Source: Hoplostethus atlanticus (Eukaryota; Chordata; Actinopteri; Trachichthyiformes; Trachichthyidae). From it: a DNA stretch of 64,000 nucleotides. Below are positions 25,436 through 36,800 of this stretch, piece by piece. Made by a program: the position numbers and the translations under genes. How positions within the stretch are numbered: position 1 is the first letter of the stretch; each line of letters opens with the position of its first letter. The stretch lies in NCBI GenBank assembly GCA_034670405.1, contig JAXDDX010000217.1, positions 535,707 through 599,706 on the forward strand. The letters are read 5' to 3'. The notes below the pieces were generated by a model that ran no database searches, was not told the DNA's origin, and was given only the letters and a program-made list of their open reading frames with translations.

Positions 25436-27668
25436 ATGAGAGTCATAATAGGTTTGCAGTTTATTTCCGATATATATCACTCTCCATATTATGTCAGGAA
25501 AGGTCAATGTGACATAACGCTACCAGCTAGCTAACGTTAGCTTCGTAGCATAGCGAGCGCAGAGCGAGCGTCGCTACCAATGATCATTACGTTTTATTGT
25601 GATTGTCATAAGAAAGACAACATACAAATTGCATGCTGTGTGCTGACCCCACCGTTCACAACGTTTCACTGTTATTCAAAGGCAATGTTTACTAAAGTTG
25701 TGTTACAAGTGGAACCGCTGTTTTTTAAAGCATGACATTTACGCATGCGCACTGAGCTGTCAAGTTGTGCTTAAGCGACAGTAACTTATAGTCTCTGATT
25801 ACTTTGTTCAAAGTCATATTTCCATAAATCATATGTATCACAATCCACACGTACGGCCCATACAAGCAACCTTTCTCTCATCCAAGTCAACAATAGCTGG
25901 TAGCTCACGGATTATGTTGTATAATATATCATTGGATCTTATGTTTTCTTGTGCATCTCTGTTTTCTTCCTTCAAGGAGGTGGGTCTGGCTTTGTGGGCC
26001 GCGAGCTGACTCGCTTGCTCCGAGACAAAGGTCACAAGGTCACAGTAATATCTCGCCAGCCTGGTCCGGGAAAGATAACATGGGTATGGTGACAGAATAA
26101 TAATTTATAATTTAGGGCCCAGGGTCCCCGCATTGCTGTTGAATGTATATTTGTAGTGATGTTTATAGACGACTGTCTATTAAATCTCTTTCATTCTTTC
26201 CTTGTATTGTATGTGAGGTTGACCCATGAGTCAGTGTGTAGGTTTATGTTTCAATCTGTTTCCGGATCCAATGCCACTTACAAATTCCTGTAAAAAAAAA
26301 ATGTGTACATGGCAAACAAAGTGTTTCTGATGCTGATTTCCATTGTTTTCCATTCCTCCTTGCAGGGGGAGTTGGAGTCTACTGGCCTCCCACCATGTGA
26401 GGGCGCTGTCAACTTGGCTGGAGAGAATCTCATGAACCCACTGAGATGGTGAGCAAGACAGATAGCACCTGCATGACAACCGAATACGGTTGCACTAGTC
26501 ATCATCAAATATTTGCCCTGCTCAGTCGTAGCTTCTAGTTTCTAGTTGTACTGTCAGTTTTTGTGCACTGCTGGAGCTCTAGGTGTGAGACCAGTTCCTC
26601 TCTTTGTTGTTTCAGGTGGAACGAGAGTTACAAGAAGGATTTGTTCTCCAGTCGCATTGACACCACAAATTCTCTGGCTCAAGCCATTGCTGCTTCTCCC
26701 AGTCCGCCTCACTCGTGGGTCCTGGTGACGGGTGTAGGTAGGTGTCTGTCAGATAAAACTTGGACATCCTATGAGCCAATGAAGGGTATAAAAGTGTACT
26801 TTTTATGAGAAAACCATATGCTTTTGACCCACAGCATGCTACAAGCCCAGTCTTACAGCCCAGTATACAGAAGACAGTGAATGGACGCCATTTGACCTCC
26901 TGTCAGGATTAGTGAAGGAGTGGGAGGCGGCAGGACGTCTTCCTGAGGATGTAGCAAAGACCACCAGACAAGTGGTCATCAGGCCTGGTATGTACACAAT
27001 AAACTTGTCTTTTCATACTGTACAAAAATGAATGTCTTCTTCTGAAGGTAGGGAAACGAGCCCTGATGTCTCCAACTGTACTGAGTGTGTGCAGATCATG
27101 TGACGTAGGATACCAAAGGGACGAAAGAGGCAAAAGATCTAACAACATCGGAGCGGATCTTCAGTATTTTGGTATAACTTGGGATGGGAAGTGAGCTATG
27201 TTTGTTTACCAATCTGGCATTCCCCTCCCTCCACCAGGGGCAGTACTGGGCCGTGACGGTGGTGCCATGAAGCAAATGCTGCTGCCCTTTTGGCTCGGGC
27301 CTTGGAGGCACCCTGGGCTCCGGAAGACAGCCGTTCCCCTGGATCCACGTCTCGGACCTAGCAGGAATCATCGCCCATGCCCTGGAGGCCTCTGCCGACG
27401 CTCCCTCCCCCGTCACCCAAGTGTTCAACGGAGTCGCCCCTACGCAGAACACCAACTACGAGTTCACTAAAGAGCTGGGTCGGGTCCTGAGGCGGCCCAC
27501 CGTCTTTCCTGTGCCTGGCTTCGTCAGTGAACGCTCTGATGGGCTCCGAGAGAGCCGTGGTCCTCACCCAGGGCCAGAAAGTGACACCCAAGAGGACTCT
27601 AGAGTCAGGATTTCAATACCAGTACCCAGACCTAGCCTCAGGCTCTGAGGGAGATTGTTGGGAGTTAA
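25436..27668 (+). CDS. sdr39u1: SDR39U1 epimerase-family protein, last exon frameshifted
   Basis: Atypical short-chain dehydrogenase/reductase with an NADPH-binding Rossmann fold; its substrate is not known to me. Exons: 25436-25451 (16 nt), 25977-26083, 26366-26448, 26616-26737, 26835-26987 and 27238-27668. The nucleotide-binding start MRVIIGGGSGFVGREL is completed across the tiny first exon. Later blocks are AVNLAGEN, NPLRWWNESY, WVLVTGVACYKPSL and TRQVVIRP, all collinear with the human protein as I remember it. In the last exon the family frame breaks three times, each by one extra base: near 27299-27301 (GGGCCTTGG), near 27524-27529 (GTCAGTGAAC) and near 27641 (CAGGCTCTG). Discounting these, the frame runs to TAA at 27666-27668 and the length matches the family (about 302 aa). 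As written, the frame after the first break ends within 200 bp, losing the C-terminal third. Exons 1-5 and their splice sites are intact. Either this is a recent pseudogene or the assembly has indel errors here. Confidence 0.85.
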
Positions 27669-27940
27669 CAGATTGGAAGAGATATAAAAGAAGACCCTTG
27701 GACTTGGCCACCACGGTGAAGCCCCACAGGCTGATGCTGGCTTCATAATCACATCAATCACAAGTTGCAATAATAGCAAATGACCAATCAGGGGTGGTCT
27801 GGGGTTGTGGGAGTCTCTCAGGAATGGGGTGTTATTGCTCAAGTCTCTGAATATGAAGTACAGAAATATGATGTAATTGGAGGAAATGACTTGTCCTACA
27901 TTTTTCAAACGTCAGACTTGGTTTGTTGAAGGTGGTGCAC

Positions 27941-28014
27941 ATTAAATCTGGGTTAATGTGCATGTGTAGTATGTGGCACTTGCTTATTGGATGAACAAAT
28001 GATGACTTTTTATT
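27941..28014. other. Opposed polyadenylation signals, SDR39U1 / METTL17
   Basis: ATTAAA on the plus strand at 27941-27946 suits the SDR39U1 3' end. AATAAA on the minus strand, read as TTTATT at 28009-28014, suits the METTL17 3' end 180 bp past its stop. Their downstream cleavage zones would overlap, so the two genes end tail to tail. Confidence 0.45.
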
Positions 28015-28193
28015 GTATTCTCGATAGTGGCCATCAAGTTAGTACATATTTAACCAATTCCAGCAACAACAGCATTTTAAAGACACATCAACTGTTTTGA
28101 TTTAGCCAACACACAGAGAAGGGAACAATTTAGTGTCTCTTCAACAATCAGATGTTCTGGTTAGCTGGGGGTCCGTTTCTCCTTTCTGGCCGA

Positions 28194-31100
28194 TCACTCT
28201 GAATCAGTCTGGACGTCCGCCTCTTCTTGCTCAATGATTGGCAGCTGATCTCCCCAGTCGCTGCTCCGGGCACAGCGGTACACATCTCTGATAGAAGGAA
28301 GTACAGCACAATAACAGCCTTTCGAGTCTATTGTCATTTCAGCCATATAATGTAGCACATGCAGCCAAACGAAATGTCGTTCCTCACAGGACCAAGGTGC
28401 AAAACACAGAACATAAGACATAAAATACAAGCAACATAATTTAAGACCACATTTTCAATCAACTAACATCAATCTGATAAAGCTTACTAGAATATATACT
28501 ATGTATTTACATCATAGACATGATGAAATGACCAAGTGCTGGTAAATTTCATCTTTGACAGATAAATCATTCAGGGTCACGCTGGTCGGTAACTTTGAGA
28601 CCATATCTGAATGCCTCAGTTCTATACCGTCTTTGGTCTTTGCCTGTTGTCAAACTTTTAAACTTGAAGTGCTTTCTTGTAATTTGAATTATGCTGCACT
28701 TCATGATCCATTGTGTAAGTGAGAAGGTTTTAAATGAATTTACAGCACCTGATTTTCTTGGCATATATTTTCAGTTTACCAGCCCTTTGGCAAGTAAGCC
28801 AAAAGGTTCATTTTGGATACCGAACATAGAATTAAGTGTATTAGCTTAAGAGCGTGGGTAAACCTTCACAAATAAAAAGTGAGTCATGAATCGCACATTA
28901 AAAAAAAGCGTTAAATGAAGTGGATGAACTGAGTTCAGGTGTGTTTCCTGTCAACCACATGCCTGCTGATGTTGAGCAGCACCTGTGAGACTAGATTTGT
29001 ACCTGCTGTGTTTTCTAGCAGTCACCACCACCTGCTGGAGTTGTCCATCAGGGCAGCACATCTGACAGTGGACATGCCTGGGCCTGCGCAGGACCGGCGC
29101 TATCAGCCGGGCCCAGTCCGGACCCTCTCTGTCCGCCGCTACTGGTTCTGTCCGGCTGAGAATCAGGTAGCTGAACTTCTCTGTCTGTCGATCGCGGTGC
29201 TGAAAAAATGCGATTAGGCATCCGTTATTCAGTGCATGAAATATTAATTTAATAAATCGGGACATTTTCATATAAATAAAAGTCTACTCTACATCACTGA
29301 TTGATATAACGCAATAGTGATGCAACCTACAGGTATACCCAGTTCATGAAGGCTTTTGCTTTTGCTGTTCGAAACTGTCAGGGTAGGTCGTTCTGGGGAA
29401 ATCCTCTGGTGCACAGGAAGTGATGCGTTTTACGTTTCGGGCAGCAATTGAACGTCACAGATTAATAATAGCTAACAGTTAATTAAATGGGTGTTATACC
29501 GACTCTGTGCTCTTTGTCATGGTTACGAACTGATTCTCAAAAGAAAAGATACCAGAGACTCTTCAACAAATGCAGGCCTGTGTGGATGGAGTGGCTCTTT
29601 TACCTGCAAGCTGGTATCCATCATTTGTAAATCAAGTATTAGAAAAAGTACAAGAGAGCGAGAGACGGGAAACAAATAGCAGCATCGTCCTAAAACAAGT
29701 TCAACAAAGAACGGAGGGACGGGTAGTTAATCTTACCCCAGGTAACGGGAGGGGGTGGTAGAACTGGTTGAAGTTGCAGGGTACTGACGGCAGACGGGCC
29801 AGCTTAGGGCACATCAGTTCATGAGGACACTAGAGAAAACAGCATAGGAGGGATGTAATCACACAATCAACACCCGACACTGACAGCATGCATGGTGTTG
29901 TAAACTATGGAAGTGGAATGTAAACACATACGGGGGCAAACACTGACGCTGCTCTGGGGTCATGGACGGTCTTCTCTTGTTTCTGTAGTCAGCATGGAGA
30001 GAAATATCAGAGAGTACCATCCGTCTGCTTCAGAAAACATTTTACATTGGGAAATGGAGTACATGAGTATATTTGAATACCTTTAATAAAATGTCTCTGG
30101 CCTCCATAAGTATTTGATGGCCCTCTCTGGTCCCATTTTCAACCAGCACCTATGACATGAAATATGACATGAGTAACAGAGGCATTCAAATGGTACCATC
30201 TCTAAAATGTACAGGCCGGTGTGGCGGGTGATTTATCCACCAAAGACAAATGTACCAGTATTTGGAGCATGGCGGGGGTTTATTTTGGGCCCTGGCTGAC
30301 AGTAAACTATACATACTGTAGTAGTACACATACTATGTAGTATACATACTGTAGAGGTGGTGTGGTGTCATTATTTCAACCAACCAGATATGAGCTGGTC
30401 TTCCTCCAGAGAGTGAACAGAGTCGCTTCCTGTTCCTTCTTACTGGGAAGTTCTGAGAGGGAAAATGCCGCTACCACCACATCAAACTGCACCTGAAAAG
30501 AGACACATTGGATTGTCAAGATTTATTTGTGAAGCCTCCAAAAAGTCTGTTCAGCTAAAACGTCCTTTTGAAGCGAGATGTGACAAGAACGGTTTGCTGC
30601 CAGTGAATATAGAGCTGGTTCTTCTGTTGTTACGGACATAAAAAGGTGCATCTGTCTTCGGCCTACCTGAGGGGAAACGGGGAGGAACTGTCGGAAATAG
30701 ACCTGCTTGATGTGAGGTTCGGCTTTTGCGTTGTCACCTGCTCAACAAAAGACAGACAGTCTCAGATTTTCTCATGAAATATATTATATGACATGAGGGA
30801 GGCACAAGATCTGGTATGGCTGAGCTTGTTAAGCAGGTTCTGTCTGCACCTTTGAGGAGTCGCTCTGCCAGCGTGTTCATCGGCCCAGAGCTGTCCACAC
30901 ACACCATCTCCTTCAAAGTGTCTCCCCAGCATGAGTGTGACGCCCTGGGGAGCGAACAAAAAGGGAAGAGACTGTCTAGTATACAGAGAGAATGTATAGT
31001 CTCACAAGATAGAAGAATAAACTCTTCATGTTAACGTGGACACTAACCAGACCGCCGTCCCCAACCCTGAACCAAAATCCAGGAGAGAGTTGGGGGCAAA

Positions 31101-33221
31101 GGAGGGATCCCTCTTCTTTATCTGGAAAGAAAAACAAAACAAAACAGCCATTTAGGAAAGAAGATGTCAGAGGCCATCGTCTCAGGAGAGCTATGAGGTC
31201 AACACTTTGTGGCAGGAGAATATCACTGTGTGTGTGTAGCACAGGTGTTGAATCAGGGTTGCAAACACATCAGGGGTCAAACAGCTGACAAAAGGTCTGG
31301 GGCATTTCAACATTTTGAAAAAAGTGAAATTCAATCGTCAAATCAAATTTTTTTTGATGAGAATATATCAAAAACTAACTCTTTGGGTCCAGTTAATATC
31401 ACAAAAACAAAATCATTCTCAGGGTAACTTTGATTCAAAGGATGAAAGCAGAATAAAACACTATGGTCCAGACCTCGTTGAGAGCTCTCCTCACTGCAGC
31501 GTAGCCCCCGGCCAGCCGGGCAGCCATGTACACCAGGCCCAGCTCTTCATCATACCTGAGACACAGAGGTCACAACATACACATTCATTATCATCTCAGG
31601 CCAAACCAAAGGAGAAATTGCCTGTTAAAGGGCCCAAACTGTAAATGCAGTATGGTGCCCTGTCACTCCAATACTGGCTTTGTTTCCATGGTGATTTATT
31701 GGACTGAAATCAGTTGTCTCAGAAAACATTGCATTTCAAGACCATAAAAGGTTTATATTTTAAATGTTTGTCAACGTTGGTGTTCTATATTTTGAGTTAA
31801 AATGAGTAAGGTACATTTTGAGTTTAGAAGTAGAAAGTTAAGCTGTTTGAGAGCATATCTGAATATACCCAAAATGTAAAGGGTCAAACAAATTCATGGA
31901 CAGCATCCTTAAATAAGAGAGCAAGAGAGTTACTTCATGGAGGTCCAGTGATATGTCGTTCTTTTGAGTTCGGACAGCACCTTCTTCTTAATGCGGGCCT
32001 CCAGCACTTGATCGTCTATATCTACGATATAAAACATACATTTCTCAAAACGCATCAAAGACACACCCTTGCATCAAATCATCTCCCTCCAATGGTCTTT
32101 GCATGTTTTTACATTTTTTGTCGCTCACCTCCTCTCCTCTCTACTTCTTTCTCCCATAGGGCCTTCTCCAGGCTCATGGCTTTCTGCCTCAGCGTCAAAT
32201 CCTCAGCTGCTCTTTTCCTGCTCCACAGGAAGTTTGTGAGACTGTGAGCACGGTCACTCAGCCTCGTCAGCTGAGCTCCTAAAGGTGGGGAGAATGCAGA
32301 GGCACACTGTCACATCAAATCAAGAACATACCAACTGGCTTCAACCAGAGGAGTAGGAACCGTCACTACCAACAGCATTCCTACTCTTTTCAGTCAAGCC
32401 AGAATGAGTACGACCTTCTTACATGAATGTCTTGCTACAGAAAGGGTTGCGTTGGCAGCACCATTGATATGTACAGTAGTAAGTTAACCTACTATTAATA
32501 ATTGAGTGCGCTGCCCTCTGGAGTTCCTCAGGTAAGCGCAGTGTTTTCAAGTTGGTCACACCTGGGTGCTTCCTGTGCGGTGCTCCATTTAGGAAGTCTA
32601 CCTGGGACTGTGGGTGTGCTGCTGCACTCATTCCCTGAGAATAAAAAGTAAAAAATAAAAAATATCACCTGAATAACCCCAATGACATAACAGCTCTCAC
32701 CCACCCTCCTTTTCCTCTAACGTCCAAGCCAGGCTCCTATGCAGACACTAGTTTAATAGCAGAAGGGATACCTTGATTAAAAGCACACAGGATTGTATTA
32801 GATCTGTGTATGTGTAAATACCATCATGTGTATGGCCCATTTAATGATTATTTCTGATTTCATTGATTAACTCACACTTTGCAGTGGGTTTATGTTTGTC
32901 TGCACTATATGTGAGGCCCTGTTAAGATTTATCCAGCACCTAGTGTGTCAATCCTGCATTACTTATGTATCTGTCCTGTAACACATCAGCACCAGTTAAC
33001 CAGGTCAAATTCCTTGTGCACCAGATGTATTTGGCGAATAAAAGTGATTATGATAAATAAACATTACATTACACACATTATTACAGTTTGAATAGAGCTA
33101 GTTGAAGATGCTGTCTTCAATGACATCCAAAAACAGCTCAACTTGAACTCACCCTGCACATCATCCTCACGACAACTGCCTTTTGACACAGGACACAAGC
33201 GCCATAGGTTCGAGATGCCAT
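28194..33221 (-). CDS. mettl17: METTL17, mitochondrial ribosome-assembly methyltransferase-like protein
   Basis: Mitochondrial factor that acts on the small mitoribosomal subunit and is needed for mitochondrial translation; recent work describes it as an iron-sulphur-binding checkpoint protein. Exons: 33221-33153, 32634-32493, 32278-32129, 32021-31934, 31555-31474, 31121-31048, 30944-30850, 30737-30667, 30492-30385, 30149-30081, 29982-29932, 29829-29737, 29199-29003 and 28287-28194. They sum to 1383 nt, an exact frame of 460 aa; human is 456. The N terminus ([19 protein letters not shown]) is basic, as for a mitochondrial presequence. The SAM-binding motif I reads LLDFGSGLG, followed by [10 protein letters not shown] and FRQFLPVSP. 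Cysteine-containing blocks CPHELMCP and [14 protein letters not shown] match the human iron-sulphur region. The C-terminal exon begins [14 protein letters not shown]. All introns are GT-AG; the donor after 31474 (GAG|GTCTGG) is weak. It is divergently paired with PARP2. Confidence 0.95.
29288..29450. repeat. Dispersed repeat, copy 1
   Basis: Lies in a METTL17 intron. It is alignable with 59540-59700: both contain TCACTGATTGATA, then CAACCT, GGTTCATGAA-like and TCCTCTG blocks, and both end CACAGGAAGTGATGCGTTTT. This is a diverged interspersed repeat pair of unknown class. Confidence 0.65.
32690..33055. repeat. Dispersed repeat fragments in METTL17 intron 1
   Basis: At 32698-32770 the block CCTTTTCCTCTAACGTCCAA and what follows resembles 46250-46310 (CCTTTCCTCTAACACCCTAG). 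At about 32975-33055 a stretch ending TTGGCGAATAAAAGTGATTA matches the tail of a common fish interspersed repeat (TCAAATTCCTTGTG, then an AATAAA-like end). Confidence 0.5.
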
Positions 33222-33856
33222 ATCTTCGGTGTCAGAGGAATGGCTTCTCAAGTTAATAAAGCTGTAACTTTGGCTGATAAACTGGCGTGATCTCTATCCA
33301 TCAACACGGTGGATTCTTACCGGTCCTTCTACAAAATAATTCCGACCCCCAACTAAGGCGGAACGTTTGACACAGAATTTATTTTCCACCCGTGAAGTTG
33401 AGTGGTACCAGAGAGGAGAACAAAATAAAGGACTCTCACTCCTCCCCTACTTCCTGGTACCGGCGGAGTTTTGGCTTCAAATGAAATGTTACTATATATG
33501 ATCAACCGTTGCTGATATCATCCATTAGAAACATTTGAGATTTCTTTTGTCAAAATTACACACAAATAAAGTTTCGTGATTAGTAACTTTTGACCAAAAC
33601 AACTTTGTTTCAGGTCTGTACCAGATTGGTCGGCTATGCTTGTGCCTCTGCCCGAGGCGGGACTAGAGCGCATGCGTGAGGGTCAACAGCCACTTTTGCA
33701 GACCGGAAGATGAGCCATTTCTACTATTGAGTCGGTCATCGACCTAATAAACAATCTTTGGTGGCACCATCTCGAAACCCTCAACAGTGAGGACAATTTC
33801 CCGCCCTCTCTTTGGTCACTTTTATGTCCCTTTTCCACAAGTCATTTTCATAAACC
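33222..33856. promoter_or_regulatory. Shared METTL17/PARP2 promoter region
   Basis: 635 bp separate the divergent start codons of METTL17 (33221, minus) and PARP2 (33857, plus), so both transcripts must start inside or very near this stretch. No TATA box stands out. A bidirectional promoter is inferred from position alone. Confidence 0.55.
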
Positions 33857-36800
33857 ATGAGGCGCACAAGAAGCTCCAGGAATAAAACTGAAAGTGTAGC
33901 AGAAAACGAGGAAGTCCAGTCAAAAATAGGTTGGTACTTGTTTATCGCTGGAAAGTTAGCTTGACAGGTTACCCGGCTACGTTGCTTGACTCGGGACATG
34001 CCTGGGCAGAGACGGAGAAGACATTATCTCCAGTCAGTCTGTTATTGTTGAAAAGTTCATAGCAAACAACCAGCTCACTGCCCGGCACTGTGTGTATATA
34101 TATTTCTTTAGTCCTGTTATGTTTTCACCGTCACAGAAAGTAAGACTTGTCCATGCCAGCTCGTCTGTCAAGCCCTCACAACAATACTAACTGTTTTGGA
34201 TTTGGCTTAAATTTAATCCAGTTCAATGGTCTTGGACCCTTTTGTCCATATTAGACTGCAAAGTGTCTTCCTCTTATGCATTTTAACGGTGAACCAAATC
34301 AGAGCAACGATGTTGTGATTATAAGAATGTACATGTGATATACCCCCCCCCCTCTCATCAGTGTGGCAGTGGCAGGGAGATGAGGGTGAGTGGGAGCCAT
34401 ACCCTCCTTCAGCCTGCACCCTGCTGGACTCAGCAGTCTCCTCGGGGAAAACCTCCGTCACCCTGGCCCTGGGCTCTGGGACTGCCTATGAAGTCGACCT
34501 GAAGAAGATGGTCCAGTTGAACCCTGTTACCAAGTACAAGAGGAAGATACGCTCTCAGACAGTAAAGTCAGGTGTGTGTGAGTGTGTGGGAGAGAGGGAG
34601 GGGTTGGAAGAAGTATGAATTATTTTTTTATGTCTGATATATTACTTTGCCACGTTGAGTTTTTTTAAAGGCATCCTGTAGTCTATAAATCTGTATTTGT
34701 AAATAAGTCATTATTACTATTTAAAATGCATCAGCTGTCTAAAGTATTGTTTTATTTTGTTTCCTCTTTTTTGTTTTTTTACTTTGTAACTTATGTTAGA
34801 AAAGTGTGAAAAAAGTATAATTTTATTGTTATATTATGAGAGGGAATGTTTTTATATCCTTTTTTTGTCACAGACAATATGTTTTTTCACTGTTTTTGTT
34901 TTATTTTTTATTTGTGAATTAAGCTAACTCTCTATTGTATTGAAAGTATTTACAGTGTTTTTTCCATATTCTCCTCCCATCCAGAAAGTTTGAAAGGAAG
35001 CGGTGACTTAACTGGTCCAGATGGGAGTTCAGTTCAAGTTAAAGAGGAAGAGGAGGAGACCAAGGAGCAGCCAGCTGCTAAGAGGAAGAGAGGTCAAGGC
35101 AAGAGTCAGAAGAAAACTAAAGAGACACCCAAAGAAGAAATGGAGAGTAAAGGTATGTGCATCCTGTTTATACATGACTTGCTGTTTTCTATAGTGCTTA
35201 CCTTGGTGTTCATCTGCAAACACAATGGAGACGAGAGAGAAACGGAGAGACACTCATGTAGCATCATGCATGTTGACCTCACTGATGTTTTGTCCATGAC
35301 CTTTGGATGTTCTGCAGAGGTCGTGAAGACGGTGGTCATGAAGGGCAAAGCTCCGGTGGATTCTGAATGCAAAGCCAAAATTGGCAAGGTACGGCATCTA
35401 CAAACTAGATATGGAAAATGATTCACACTGCTTGTGGTTCTTGTGGTTTGACATCTGGGCTTTGTAGGGCATTGCTCCAGTTACAGTTTCCACTGTGATG
35501 GTGTTTGGCTGGTTTATGAGCCGCCGTTCTGATATGGCGCCTTTACATGAAAAGGTTACAGAGTGCAGGTTTAAATTTCTGGTCTGGACAATAAATACAA
35601 ATATTCCTGTGAATTTCCTGTATGATGAAGATGTGAGCGGTGGGTGTTTCAGTCAGGTAAAACTAAAAGTGCATCCCTCTGATTGCATCTTTAAAATATA
35701 GGATCTGCAACGTTAAATGTCAATTAGCACTATTAGTTTTGTGAAGTTGTACTTTGTCACTAGTGGTTTTATATGTGTATTGTCTTTTTTAAAATCTTGT
35801 TGACCCAAATCAAATGTATAAAAAAGACGTGCAAGGTAAAGAGAAGAAACACAAAGCTGGAATAAACGGTCAGTGCTGCTCTCTTCCTCGCAGGCCCATG
35901 TCTACAGCGAAGGAAATGATGTTTACGACGTGATGCTAAACCAGGTACAAAACAGAACAAACTCTCAGCAGATCGGCCACATCATTTCAGTTGACATATA
36001 AAGTAGGACTGTGTGACTATTAGAGACAATAATTATTATTATTGTCTTAATTTGAGGAATAAAACCTTTTTGCTGCAGTTTTTACGTCTTATATCAACAT
36101 CTTGACTATTTTCACCTACAGTGGACATTATAAATGAAATGAAATGTTTCAATATTGTCGACATGCCAATATTCTATAATTATTGATTGTGGAAACTAAA
36201 TTGTAATATCTGATTATACACACCTAATAAATACAGTTTCTTATTTCCAGTTTAAACTATAAAGAAATGTCGTTTTTTTATGTGAATTGTAGTTTCAGTT
36301 TACTTATTTTGAACTGAGGGAAAGTAAATGAACGCCCCTCTCTCTGGTTTTTGCAGACAAATGTTCAGTTCAACAACAACAAATTCTACCTGATTCAGCT
36401 GCTGGAAGACGACAGCTCCAAGGCCTACAGTGTGTGGATGAGATGGGGCAGAGGTGGGTTTGTAGCTGTGGAACAACAGAGTTTCCTGACCTGTCAGTGA
36501 CACTTTAATGCTGCAACAATGTTTTCTAGTTTGGTCTCTATTTTGTGTCTGCAGTGGGCAAAGTAGGACAGAACAGCCTGACGGCCTGCGGTGGAGACCT
36601 CCTGAAAGCCAAAGATTTCTTCAAGAAAAAGTGAGATTGTATAAGTGGAAAATGACTTTCAGATGGAAGTGGGTTTGTGAAATTCTGAAACGGGCTTGTT
36701 TGTTTTTGCCGCAGGTTCGCCGACAAGACCAAGAACGAGTGGGAACACCGGGCTGGTTTTGAGAAAGTGACTGGAAAATATGACATGGTGTTCATGGACT

